From NCBI RefSeq assembly GCF_003205835.1, contig NZ_CP029773.1:4310501-4374500 (forward strand): a stretch of DNA of 64,000 nucleotides. Reading direction: 5' to 3'. The position numbers were made by a program, and so were the translations under genes. Below are positions 34,838 to 42,569 of the stretch, piece by piece (within the stretch, counting starts at the first letter, position 1; every line of letters starts with the position of its first letter). Under the pieces are notes generated by a model, which worked only from the letters and a program-made list of their open reading frames with translations, ran no database searches and was not told where the DNA came from. The stretch comes from Stenotrophomonas maltophilia. Lineage in GTDB: Bacteria > Pseudomonadota > Gammaproteobacteria > Xanthomonadales > Xanthomonadaceae.

Positions 34838-34955
34838 CGGATGTCCCGTCGGGCCAACGGCGGCCCACAATGACGGTACGTTATATCGTTTCAATATTGC
34901 AGCTTCATGCAGCCGCCGCGGGCTATCCTGCAGGCCCTCCTCCATCGGCCCATCC

Positions 34956-35750
34956 ATGCCGTCTCCTGCTACTGAGCGCGCGCCGTTGTCCTCGATCACC
35001 CTCGATGCGGCAACTTTCGCGGTAGTCCATCAGCACAACGCGGACATCGCGCGGCAACCGGCCTCGCTGACCAAGCTGATGACCGCCTATGCGGCATACG
35101 AATGCGTCGAAGAGAACGGAGGCGCTTGGGACGAAGCGGTCACCATCGCCGCCGAGGATGTGCACGCGGTGGCCGATGATGAAACGCGCATGGGCCTGGT
35201 GCCCGGTGAAACAGTCACTCTCGCGCGCCTGCTGGAAGGACTGATGATCGTCTCCGGCAATGACGCGGCGCTGGCCATCGCGCGCCATCTGGACGGATCA
35301 CAGCCTGCGTTCCTGGACCGCATGAACCGGCACGCGCGCCAGCTTGGCCTGCGCAGCAGTTGGTTCGCCAGCGTATCCGGCATCACCACCCCGCACCATG
35401 CTTCCAGCGCGCGCGACATGGCAGTACTCGCCGCCTGCCTGCTGAATGACCATCCGCAGATACTGGCAATCACCGCGCAGCGCACGTTCGCGCATGGCAG
35501 CTTCGGCCGCAACAACCAGAACGCGCTGCTTGGCGATGACGGCGTGGATGGCTTGAAGACCGGCTACACCCAGGCCGCAGGCTTCTGCCTGGCCGCCACC
35601 GCATGCCGGGCAGTGCCCGGGCGGGATCAGCCGGTACGCCTGATCACCGTGGTGCTGGGTTCTGAAAGCCGCGACGCACGCGATGCCCTTGTGCGCGAAC
35701 GGCTGGCCGCCGGGTTTGCGGCGCTGGCCGACAGCACCGCCGACGCCTGA
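34956..35750 (+). CDS. D-alanyl-D-alanine carboxypeptidase family protein (S11-like)
   Basis: A 264-residue penicillin-binding-protein fold with all three active-site motifs: SLTK in QPASLTKLMTAYAAYE near residue 40, SGN in LMIVSGNDAALAIA, and KTG in DGLKTGYTQAAGFC. Members trim the pentapeptide of periplasmic peptidoglycan. Unusually, neither a signal peptide nor the C-terminal amphipathic anchor of DacA/DacC is seen; the protein begins MPSPATERAPLSSITLDA. Either it uses another export route or the true start lies further upstream in this frame (which is open to 34674). It diverges from the phosphatase gene. Confidence 0.85.
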   Translation: MPSPATERAPLSSITLDAATFAVVHQHNADIARQPASLTKLMTAYAAYECVEENGGAWDEAVTIAAEDVHAVADDETRMGLVPGETVTLARLLEGLMIVSGNDAALAIARHLDGSQPAFLDRMNRHARQLGLRSSWFASVSGITTPHHASSARDMAVLAACLLNDHPQILAITAQRTFAHGSFGRNNQNALLGDDGVDGLKTGYTQAAGFCLAATACRAVPGRDQPVRLITVVLGSESRDARDALVRERLAAGFAALADSTADA

Positions 35751-35755
35751 AGGGC

Positions 35756-36349
35756 TCAGCGTCGCTTGACCGTTGCCACGATCAAGCGCTGCAGCTCGGC
35801 TTCGGCTGCGGCCTTGTCCAGCGCGCCTGCTGCTACGGCTTCGGACAGGGCTTCGGCCGCACCGAGAATCGCCCAGCGCCCGGCCAGTGGCACCGTGCCG
35901 TCGGCAGCAAACGGGCCCAGCCAGGTGCCGCAGTTGTCGATGAAATCCTGCTGGTAGCGCCGCCGCACCTCGTGCAGTTCAGGTGCACCGACCAGCGCGG
36001 CAAGGATGCCCTGCACTTCACTGCCCTGGCTGAGGATGCAGTCGATGTAGCCGGAGGCGATGGCCGCCGCACGATCGGCCAACTGCGCCCGGGCGCGGCC
36101 GATGCGCTCGTTGAAGACCCGCGTCTGGCGGCCGTCGTAGTCATCGTAGAGCGCGGCCAGCAGCCCATTGCGGGTCACGAAGTGATCGTAGGCCACCGGC
36201 TTGGTCACGCCCGCAGCCTCGGCCAGCCGCCCCAGCGTCAGCGCGTCGGTGCCTTCGTCGCCGACCAGCGCCCAGGCCACATCCAGCAACTGGCGGCCGC
36301 GTTGCTCACGGGTCAATCGGCGGCGCGTGGGAGCGGCATTGGCAGGCAT
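35756..36349 (-). CDS. TetR-family transcriptional regulator
   Basis: A 197-residue repressor. The N-terminal helix-turn-helix reads ALTLGRLAEAAGVTKPVAYDHF; the C-terminal ligand domain is all-helical with no recognised pocket motif. It is the second gene of an operon with an NAD(P)H oxidoreductase, 16 bases downstream of it, and a palindrome upstream of that gene is its likely operator, giving negative feedback. The start at 36349 was chosen from an in-frame set because it precedes the basic arm TRRRLTREQRG. Confidence 0.9.
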   Translation of the reverse strand: MPANAAPTRRRLTREQRGRQLLDVAWALVGDEGTDALTLGRLAEAAGVTKPVAYDHFVTRNGLLAALYDDYDGRQTRVFNERIGRARAQLADRAAAIASGYIDCILSQGSEVQGILAALVGAPELHEVRRRYQQDFIDNCGTWLGPFAADGTVPLAGRWAILGAAEALSEAVAAGALDKAAAEAELQRLIVATVKRR

Positions 36350-36365
36350 CGGCAGGGCACGGCGG

Positions 36366-36962
36366 TCAGCGCATCGGAGTACCGATTTTACGTCCGATCG
36401 ACTCTGCCGACTGCAGATGCACTTCGGCCGCACCGGAATCCGCATCCAGCAGCAGTTCGGACAACAGCACGCGCGCGCCGCAGTAGTCGAAGATGCCCAT
36501 GTCGATCTGGGTCTTCATCGCCGCGCCGTAGCCGCGCCGTTCGATCATGTCCGCGCCGGCCCCACCGATGCCGACCAGATGCACGCGCAACCGCTGCAGC
36601 TTCTTCTGCACCTTGCCGTCGGCACCGTCCTGGTAGGCCCAGCCCTGGGTGAACACGCGATCGATCCAGCCCTTCAGCAGTGCGGGGAACGACCACCAGT
36701 ACAGCGGATAGACCAGTACCAGCGTGTCGGCAGCATCCAGCCGCGCCTGCTCGGCGGCAACGTCGGCTGGAGGTGCGCCGGTGCCACGGAACAGCGCCTG
36801 GTCGTGCGTGTTGAAGCGCGGATCGAAGCCTTCGGCCATCAGATCGGCGAGGGTCACGGTGTTGGCGGCATCCGTTGCGGTGATGGCTTCGCCGATGCGC
36901 CTGGCGATGGCATGGGTCAACGCGGCGGATTCAGGATGGGCGGTAACGATGAGGGTGTGCAT
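36366..36962 (-). CDS. NAD(P)H-dependent oxidoreductase, flavodoxin fold (NQO/MdaB-like)
   Basis: A 198-residue cytoplasmic flavoprotein. It begins MHTLIVTAHPESAALTHAIA, the phosphate loop of the flavodoxin_2 family. It then shows LADLMAEGFDPRF, LVLVYPLYWWSFPALLKGWIDRVFTQGWAY (the signature of quinone reductases such as NQO1 and MdaB) and LVGIGGAGADMIERRGYG. It probably reduces quinones by two electrons to protect against redox cycling. First gene of an operon with a TetR repressor; an operator-like palindrome lies 19 bases upstream. Confidence 0.92.
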   Translation of the reverse strand: MHTLIVTAHPESAALTHAIARRIGEAITATDAANTVTLADLMAEGFDPRFNTHDQALFRGTGAPPADVAAEQARLDAADTLVLVYPLYWWSFPALLKGWIDRVFTQGWAYQDGADGKVQKKLQRLRVHLVGIGGAGADMIERRGYGAAMKTQIDMGIFDYCGARVLLSELLLDADSGAAEVHLQSAESIGRKIGTPMR

Positions 36963-36980
36963 GGGGGATGTCCGGAATTC

Positions 36981-37003
36981 ACTAACTACTAATAGTAAGT
37001 AGT
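36981..37003. promoter_or_regulatory. Probable TetR operator
   Basis: Inverted repeat of the form ACTA-N2-TACTA-N-TAGTA-N2-TAGT centred on base 36992, directly upstream of the oxidoreductase-tetR operon. The divergent secreted-protein gene starts 86 bases away on the other side. Confidence 0.7.
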
Positions 37004-37088
37004 GACGCCCGGGACACCAGCGCCATGCGTGGGACGCTGTTTCCGCATCCACCGTATAGTGCGCCGGTTCCCGCTGAGATACCCGACG

Positions 37089-37622
37089 ATGCACCGATAC
37101 CTGCTTGCCCTTCTGCTGGCCCTGCCGATGGCAATGGCCGTTGCGCCAGCGTTGGCCGGTGAACTCAGCCCGGAAGACTCAGCCACATTGCGCAAGGAGG
37201 TGCAGGCGATGATGGACGCCTTCGCCCGTGGCGATACCGAGCTGATCATCGCGCGCACCCATCCCAGCCTGAAGCAGCTGGCCGGCGGCGACGAGGCCTA
37301 TGCACGGATGACCCGCGACACGGTAAAGGAACTGCGCAAGGCCGGCGTCACCATCATCAGCGACGAAGCGGGCGTGCCGGGCCGCACCTATGCGGCCGGT
37401 GACGAGGAAGTCTGCTTCGTACCGCGCCAGTCACTGCTGCGCGTGCGCGAAGCGCCGATGCGCAGCACGTCATTCATGGTCGCTGTGCGGCGCGTCGGTA
37501 CCACGCAATGGCGCTATCTGGATGGCGCCGCGCTGCCGGACAACCCCGGGCTGTTGCAGCAGCTGCTGCCCGACCTGGAACCAGGCGTGGTCCTGCCGGA
37601 GAGTGAGACGGAAGCGCTGTAG
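37089..37622 (+). CDS. Secreted hypothetical protein
   Basis: A 177-residue exported protein that I do not recognise. Its signal peptide MHRYLLALLLALPMAMAVAPALAG is clear. The mature part has a helix pair (SATLRKEVQAMMDAFARGD) and a curved-sheet-like remainder (THPSLKQLAGGDEAYARMTR, GDEEVCFVPRQSLL, RSTSFMVAVRRVGTTQWRYL), which recalls NTF2-like proteins and is similar in outline to the gene at 135-566. The start at 37089 follows from the signal peptide; the upstream ribosome site is weak. Confidence 0.8.
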   Translation: MHRYLLALLLALPMAMAVAPALAGELSPEDSATLRKEVQAMMDAFARGDTELIIARTHPSLKQLAGGDEAYARMTRDTVKELRKAGVTIISDEAGVPGRTYAAGDEEVCFVPRQSLLRVREAPMRSTSFMVAVRRVGTTQWRYLDGAALPDNPGLLQQLLPDLEPGVVLPESETEAL

Positions 37623-37636
37623 GCGTAGGCGCATCC

Positions 37637-37659
37637 ATCCACGCATGGCGTGGATCTAC
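37637..37659 (-). repeat. SMAG hairpin (GTAGATCCACGC type)
   Basis: ATCCACGCATGGCGTGGATC then TAC; head on the minus strand. It lies between convergent genes. Confidence 0.8.
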
Positions 37660-37695
37660 TGTCCCTGCTGGTCAGAGTCCGCACCGAGGTTTCCG

Positions 37696-38523
37696 TCAAT
37701 GGAACAGCGCGTTCAGCGCCGCACCCGAGGCCGCCTGCTGCAGGCCATCGAAGCGTCCGTCCTGCACGATCGGCTGGGTCGCCTGCATCAGCCCACCCCA
37801 CGCCGCACGCGCCAGCGCACCGCCCAGGCTGACCCGGCGCACGCCGAGTGCGGCGATGTCCTGCAGGCTCAGCGGTGTCGGTCCACCGACCAATAGGTTC
37901 ACCGGCTTCGATCCCGCAGCGGCGACCACCGCGCTGATCTGCTCGCGTGTGTTGATGCCCGGCGCATACAGCACATCGGCACCTGCCTCGGCATAGGCGC
38001 GCAGGCGCTGCAGGGTGTCCTGCAGATCCGGCACGCCGACGAAGAAGTTCTCGGCACGGCCGACCAGCAGCACGTCGCCACCCGCGCGGTCGATGGCTGC
38101 ACGGGCAGCGCGCAGGCGCTCGACCGCCTGATCGATCGAACGCAGCGGTGCATCGGCGACGCCGCTGGCATCCTCGATCGACAATGCCGCGATGCCGGTG
38201 TCGATCGCCGCCGCCACCGCCTCCTGCACCGCCTGCGGCGTATCACCGAAGCCATCGCCGAAATCGGCGTTCAACGGCAGCGGCGTCGCTGCCGCCATCA
38301 GGCGCAGATGGTCCAGCGTGGCCTGCAGCGAAACCGCTCCGTCCGGCCGCCCTTCACTCCAGGCGCAGCCGGCACTGGTCGTGGCCAGTGCCTGGAAGCC
38401 CTGCCGCTGCAGGTAGCGGGCACTGCCCACGTCCCACGGATTGGGCAGTACGAAGCACCCAGCTGCATGCAGCTGGCGGAAGGCCGCGCGCTTGCGTTGG
38501 GTATCGGCATCGGGCGAGGTCAT
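37696..38523 (-). CDS. Isocitrate lyase/PEP mutase family protein
   Basis: A 275-residue TIM-barrel enzyme of the PEP mutase/isocitrate lyase superfamily. Blocks seen: FVLPNPWDVGSARYLQRQGF, ATTSAGCAW, LPLNADFGDGFGDTP (metal-binding Asp residues), AALSIEDASG, LLVGRAENF and GADVLYAPGI. The catalytic-loop cysteine motif of true isocitrate and methylisocitrate lyases (KKCGH) is missing, so it belongs to the oxaloacetate hydrolase/phosphonate-like branch with unknown substrate. No metabolic partner genes are nearby. Confidence 0.9.
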   Translation of the reverse strand: MTSPDADTQRKRAAFRQLHAAGCFVLPNPWDVGSARYLQRQGFQALATTSAGCAWSEGRPDGAVSLQATLDHLRLMAAATPLPLNADFGDGFGDTPQAVQEAVAAAIDTGIAALSIEDASGVADAPLRSIDQAVERLRAARAAIDRAGGDVLLVGRAENFFVGVPDLQDTLQRLRAYAEAGADVLYAPGINTREQISAVVAAAGSKPVNLLVGGPTPLSLQDIAALGVRRVSLGGALARAAWGGLMQATQPIVQDGRFDGLQQAASGAALNALFH

Positions 38524-38689
38524 GGCGAGCTCCGGGGCGAAAGACCTGCACCCTAGCCCGCCCCGCAGCCGCGCTCAATGACGACCAGGTCGAACCTGCA
38601 TGAGGTGATGCCGCCTGCTTATTGGACGCTGTGGATGCAGGTGCCCGAGCGTGCTTGCCTGCCCACACGATGCCGCCACGGAGCCCTCC

Positions 38690-39418
38690 ATGCACCCGGA
38701 CCCGCAGACCCTCGTCGACGCCGGCGACGATGACGCCCACTGGGCCGACCTGCTCTCACCCACGCGCCGGCGCCTGATCGCCTCGGCCGGACTGGCCGCC
38801 GGTGGGCTGGCCAGCGCGTCGACCGCCACCGCAGCCCCGCGCGGCGACAGTACGGTGAACACCACCGAACCCGGGCGCCCGGGCTTCCGCGCCATCGTCC
38901 CGCCGCCGGTGAAGGGCAGCAGCCCCTGGGGCCAGGCCACGGCCAGCGAACCGACTCCGCGCCCGGCCAGTGTGCGTCCCGGCGAAGCCACGCTACCCAG
39001 CGCCCCGCGCGCGTACACCGACATCAAGAGCTACCACGCGCATATCTATTTCGACGAGGACAGCTTCGAGAAGGCGGCCCTGCTGCGGCGCTGGGCCGCC
39101 GAGCGTTTCCCGGTGGAGCTGGGCAACTGGAACCTGGAGCCCCGTGGACCGCACGTCACGCCCTCGTTCTATTTCGGCTTCACCAACGACCTGCTGCCGG
39201 TGCTGGTGCCCTGGCTGCAGCTCAACAGCCTGGGCCTGACCATCCTGATCCACCCCAATACCGGTGATGGCCGCGCCGACCATCTGTATTACGCGTTGTG
39301 GGTGAACCGGGCGCAGCCGGTCAATGCCTACAACTGGCCGGCGCCGAAGCCCGGGGAACGGGAGCCGCTGGAGGAGGTGTTCCCGAACGTGGTGCCGACG
39401 GTGCCGCTGGAGACCTGA
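38690..39418 (+). CDS. DOPA 4,5-dioxygenase-like protein with Tat-like leader
   Basis: A 242-residue protein. The C-terminal 130 residues match the DOPA 4,5-dioxygenase family: KSYHAHIYFDEDSFEKAALL, RGPHVTPSFYFGFTNDLLPVL and GLTILIHPNTGDGRADHLYYALWV, with three conserved histidines. The N-terminus has a long extension with RRRLIASAGLAAGGLASAS, resembling a Tat signal, then a Pro/Ser-rich linker (to about residue 110). The family is usually cytoplasmic and short, so an exported form is unusual. Substrate unknown; catechols are likely. GGAG lies 6 bases before the ATG. Confidence 0.85.
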   Translation: MHPDPQTLVDAGDDDAHWADLLSPTRRRLIASAGLAAGGLASASTATAAPRGDSTVNTTEPGRPGFRAIVPPPVKGSSPWGQATASEPTPRPASVRPGEATLPSAPRAYTDIKSYHAHIYFDEDSFEKAALLRRWAAERFPVELGNWNLEPRGPHVTPSFYFGFTNDLLPVLVPWLQLNSLGLTILIHPNTGDGRADHLYYALWVNRAQPVNAYNWPAPKPGEREPLEEVFPNVVPTVPLET

Positions 39419-39479
39419 GCCGCCCGGTACCAGGGGGCTTCGTGGTGGGTGCGTCGCTCGCTGCGCACCGAACTCCGCC

Positions 39480-39502
39480 ATCCACGCATGGCCTGGATCT
39501 AC
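39480..39502 (-). repeat. SMAG hairpin, slightly degenerate
   Basis: ATCCACGCATGGCCTGGATC then TAC, one mismatch in the stem. The gap 39419-39737 otherwise holds only the palindrome at 39642 and the aroQ promoter region. Confidence 0.7.
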
Positions 39503-39641
39503 GGCATCACGGCCCATGGCGGCAGCCGCCATCGCCCGGCCTGCCGCCATCGTCGGCCTACGTGCATGCATCCCCGGCCTGCAAGGCGTTCAGCGCGCCG
39601 TGATCCAGCGCCCGCCATACGGCCACAAGCGCTCCGGCAGA

Positions 39642-39661
39642 TTTCAAACGTTCGATTGAAA
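39642..39661. promoter_or_regulatory. Palindrome upstream of aroQ-accB-accC
   Basis: TTTCAA-N-CG-N2-CG-N-TTGAAA, matching its own reverse complement at 16 of 20 bases. It lies 76 bases before aroQ. The regulator is unknown; fatty-acid-responsive factors are a guess given accBC downstream. Confidence 0.5.
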
Positions 39662-39737
39662 CGCTGCAAACTTCGCCGAACTGGACAGCATCCACCGGTT
39701 CCGCCAGACTGCCGCCCTTTCCCGTCTTCCGGATCCC

Positions 39738-40181
39738 ATGGCGAAGCTGCTGGTCCTGCACGGCCCCAACCTCAACCTGCTCGGCACCCGCGAGCCGGAG
39801 GTCTACGGCCACACCACGCTGGCCGACATCGACCAGGCCCTGGCCAGCCAGGCATCGGCCGCCGGGCACGCGGTGGAGAGCCTGCAGTCCAATGCCGAGC
39901 ATGTGCTGGTGGACCGCGTGCAGGCCGCACGCAACGACGGAACCGCTTTCATCCTGATCAACCCCGCCGCCTTCACCCACACCTCGGTTGCCCTGCGCGA
40001 TGCGCTGGCAGCGGTGGCGGTGCCGTTCATCGAGATCCACCTGTCCAACCCGCATACCCGCGAACCGTTCCGCCAGCACAGCTACTTCAGTGACAAGGCG
40101 GTGGGCGTGGTGTGCGGCTTCGGTGCCGACAGCTACCGCTACGCGATGGACGCGGCGCTGCTGCGGGTATCCGCCACCTGA
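39738..40181 (+). CDS. aroQ: Type II 3-dehydroquinate dehydratase
   Basis: A 147-residue subunit of the dodecameric shikimate-pathway enzyme that converts 3-dehydroquinate to 3-dehydroshikimate in the cytoplasm. Signature residues are present: LHGPNLNLLGTREPEVYGH (catalytic Tyr and Arg), INPAAFTHTSVALRDAL, and IEIHLSNPHTREPFRQHSYF with the catalytic His. First gene of the aroQ-accB-accC cluster, a common gammaproteobacterial order; accB follows after 59 bases. Confidence 0.97.
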   Translation: MAKLLVLHGPNLNLLGTREPEVYGHTTLADIDQALASQASAAGHAVESLQSNAEHVLVDRVQAARNDGTAFILINPAAFTHTSVALRDALAAVAVPFIEIHLSNPHTREPFRQHSYFSDKAVGVVCGFGADSYRYAMDAALLRVSAT

Positions 40182-40240
40182 TTGTCGACCCGGGCGCCCA
40201 CGGCGCTCTCCTCACCTAGATAGAAACCAAAGAGGCCCTC

Positions 40241-40720
40241 ATGGATCTGCGCAAAATCAAGAAGCTGATCGACCTGCTGGAAGAGTCGAACCTGGCTGAA
40301 ATCGAAATCAAGGAAGGCGAAGAGTCGGTGCGCCTGTCGCGTGCCCCGGTGGCCGGCTATGCCGCCCCGATTGCGGCCCCGGTGTACGCCGCTCCGGCCG
40401 CCCCGGCGCCGCAGGCGATGCCGATGCAGTCGCCGACCGAGGCCTCCACCGGCGGCACCGCCAAGCCGGGCCCGGCACTGCCGGAAGGCCACGTGCTGCG
40501 CTCGCCGATGGTCGGCACCTTCTACGCCTCGTCCGCCCCGGACAAGCCGGCCTTCGTCACCGTTGGCCAGCAGGTCAAGGAAGGCGAGACCCTGGCCATC
40601 ATCGAAGCGATGAAGATGTTCAACCCGATCGAAGCCGACAAGTCCGGCACCATCGTCGCCATCCTCGGTGAGAACGGCCAGCCGGTGGAGTTCGACCAGC
40701 CGCTGTTCGTGATCGGCTGA
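40241..40720 (+). CDS. accB: Biotin carboxyl carrier protein of acetyl-CoA carboxylase
   Basis: A 159-residue carrier that shuttles carboxyl groups between AccC and AccAD in fatty-acid synthesis. An N-terminal helix (MDLRKIKKLIDLLEESNLAE) is followed by an Ala/Pro linker (about 40-75) and the C-terminal biotinyl domain with the biotin site in IIEAMKMFNPIEADKSG. The thumb segment SPMVGTFYASSAPDKPAFV is present. The accC start is 10 bases downstream, so they are one operon. Confidence 0.97.
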   Translation: MDLRKIKKLIDLLEESNLAEIEIKEGEESVRLSRAPVAGYAAPIAAPVYAAPAAPAPQAMPMQSPTEASTGGTAKPGPALPEGHVLRSPMVGTFYASSAPDKPAFVTVGQQVKEGETLAIIEAMKMFNPIEADKSGTIVAILGENGQPVEFDQPLFVIG

Positions 40721-40730
40721 GGGGCACGCC

Positions 40731-42098
40731 ATGCTCGACAAAGTCGTCATTGCCAACCGAGGGGAGATCGCGCTGCGCATCCTGCGCGCGTGCCACACCC
40801 TCGGCATCCGCACGGTGGCCGTGCACTCCACGGTCGACCGCAACCTCAAGCACGTGGCCATGGCCGACGAGTCGGTCTGCATCGGCCCGGCACCGTCGCC
40901 GCAGAGCTACCTCAACATTCCGGCACTGATCGCCGCCGCTGAAGTCACTGACGCCCAGGCCATCCACCCGGGCTACGGCTTCCTGTCGGAGAACGCCGAC
41001 TTCGCCGAGCGCGTGGAGGAATCCGGCTTCATCTTCATCGGCCCCAAGGCCGACACCATCCGCATGATGGGCGACAAGGTCGAAGCCATCCGCGCGATGA
41101 AGTCCGCCGGCGTGCCGTGCGTACCCGGTTCGGGCGGCCCGCTGGGCGAAGACATCGTCGCCAACACCAAGATCGCCCGTGAGATCGGCTACCCGGTCAT
41201 CATCAAGGCGGCCGGTGGCGGCGGTGGCCGTGGCATGCGCGTGGTGCACGCCGAAGCCTCGCTGAAGACCTCGATCGAAACCACCAAGAGCGAGGCCAAG
41301 GCCGCGTTCGGCAATGGCGAGGTCTACATGGAGAAGTTCCTGGAAAATCCGCGCCACGTGGAGATCCAGGTGCTGGCCGACGGCCAGGGCAACGCCATCC
41401 ATCTGGGTGAGCGCGACTGCTCGATGCAGCGCCGCCACCAGAAGGTGGTGGAAGAAGCACCGGCACCGGGCATCACCGCCGAACAGCGCGAGCAGATCGG
41501 CAAGGTGTGCGTGGAAGCCTGCATCCGCATCGGCTACCGCGGCGCCGGCACGTTCGAGTTCCTCTACGAGGACGGCCGCTTCTACTTCATCGAAATGAAC
41601 ACCCGCATCCAGGTGGAGCACCCGGTCACCGAAATGGTCACCGGCATCGACCTGGTGGCCGAGCAGCTGAAGATCGCTGCCGGCCAGAAGCTGTCGATCA
41701 AGCAGAGCGACGTGGTGCTGAACGGTCATGCGATCGAGTGCCGCATCAACGCCGAGGACGCTGAAACCTTCGTGCCGAGCCCGGGCACCATCACCGGCTT
41801 CCATCCGCCGGGTGGCCCTGGCGTGCGCGTGGATACCCACATCTACAGTGGCTACCGCGTGCCGTCGAACTACGACTCGATGATCGGCAAGCTGATCGTG
41901 CACGGCCCGGACCGCGAAACCGCCATCGCCCGCATGCAGGTGGCGCTGAGCGAAATGGTGGTTGATGGCATCAAGACCAACGTCGCACTGCAGCAGCGGA
42001 TCATGCGCGACAAGGGCTTCCAGGCCGGTGGCCAGAACATCCACTACCTGGAAAAGCGCCTTGCCGAGCGCAAGAACAAGCCGATCGCGTTGACCTGA
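40731..42098 (+). CDS. accC: Biotin carboxylase of acetyl-CoA carboxylase
   Basis: A 455-residue ATP-grasp enzyme that carboxylates biotin on AccB. Family blocks: MLDKVVIANRGEIALRILRA, VHSTVDRNLKHVAMADES, AIHPGYGFLSENADFAE, KAAGGGGGRGMRVVH (ATP loop), VLADGQGNAIHLGERDCSMQ, FIEMNTRIQVEHPVTEMVTG and the C-terminal domain GHAIECRINAEDAE. Complete and of normal length. A strong terminator follows 22 bases after the stop. Confidence 0.98.
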   Translation: MLDKVVIANRGEIALRILRACHTLGIRTVAVHSTVDRNLKHVAMADESVCIGPAPSPQSYLNIPALIAAAEVTDAQAIHPGYGFLSENADFAERVEESGFIFIGPKADTIRMMGDKVEAIRAMKSAGVPCVPGSGGPLGEDIVANTKIAREIGYPVIIKAAGGGGGRGMRVVHAEASLKTSIETTKSEAKAAFGNGEVYMEKFLENPRHVEIQVLADGQGNAIHLGERDCSMQRRHQKVVEEAPAPGITAEQREQIGKVCVEACIRIGYRGAGTFEFLYEDGRFYFIEMNTRIQVEHPVTEMVTGIDLVAEQLKIAAGQKLSIKQSDVVLNGHAIECRINAEDAETFVPSPGTITGFHPPGGPGVRVDTHIYSGYRVPSNYDSMIGKLIVHGPDRETAIARMQVALSEMVVDGIKTNVALQQRIMRDKGFQAGGQNIHYLEKRLAERKNKPIALT

Positions 42099-42120
42099 TC
42101 GGCAGCAGGTGCTGGACATG

Positions 42121-42149
42121 AAAAGGGCGGGGAATTCCCCGCCCTTTTC
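42121..42149. terminator. Terminator after accC
   Basis: Near-perfect palindrome AAAAGGGCGGGGAATTCCCC followed by GCCCTTTTC, functional on both strands. A degenerate SMAG follows at 42157-42185. Confidence 0.88.
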
Positions 42150-42156
42150 TGTTGCT

Positions 42157-42185
42157 GTAGCGCCGAGCGTGGGCTCGGCTCTATG
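42157..42185 (+). repeat. Degenerate SMAG hairpin
   Basis: GTAGCGCCGAGCGTGGGCTC then GGCTCTAT; the far end reads CTAT instead of CTAC. Ends 10 bases before the convergent small membrane-protein gene. Confidence 0.6.
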
Positions 42186-42194
42186 GCAGGCGCT

Positions 42195-42569
42195 TCAGCG
42201 CTTGTCGGCAGCTTCGGCCGGAATCTGCGAGTTCGCCAGCGGACGCACGCCATTGGGCGAGGTCGGATCGACGATCACCATGGTCTCGGTCGAGCCATCG
42301 GGCCACACCACCTGGAAAGTGCTGCCGGCCGGCAACGAGGCGAACGGCATGCCACTCTGCGCGCGATAGACCGCGGCGACCTGGCTGGCACCCGCGCGGC
42401 GCACGTCTTCCTGCGCCTTCACCGTGGTCAGTTCCACTTTCGACAGATGCCGGTAACGATCTTCGTAGGTATCGATCATCAACAGCCCGACCGCACCGGC
42501 CGAGTAAGCCACGAACAGCGCCACCCAGAACCAGAACTTGGCCCCATGCAGGAATCGACGGTAATTCAT
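42195..42569 (-). CDS. Small membrane-anchored hypothetical protein
   Basis: A 124-residue protein with one N-terminal transmembrane helix (FWFWVALFVAYSAGAVGLLMI, about residues 11-31). A helical charged stretch (YRHLSKVELTTVKAQEDVRR) and a small beta-rich domain (SGMPFASLPAGSTFQVVWPD) face the periplasm. No family is recognised. GAGGGACGGG provides the ribosome site. Its start overlaps the end of the upstream gene by 4 bases, so the two form a translationally coupled pair. Confidence 0.8.
   Translation of the reverse strand: MNYRRFLHGAKFWFWVALFVAYSAGAVGLLMIDTYEDRYRHLSKVELTTVKAQEDVRRAGASQVAAVYRAQSGMPFASLPAGSTFQVVWPDGSTETMVIVDPTSPNGVRPLANSQIPAEAADKR

Noticed and set aside
34838..34955. Pho box or zinc-regulator box between the phosphatase and carboxypeptidase genes
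   Set aside because: The A/T-rich stretch near 34880-34905 matches neither consensus well enough.
37619..37622. GTAG at the stop of the secreted protein gene as a sixth SMAG-stop overlap
   Set aside because: No hairpin begins at this GTAG; the real SMAG starts 15 bases later on the other strand.
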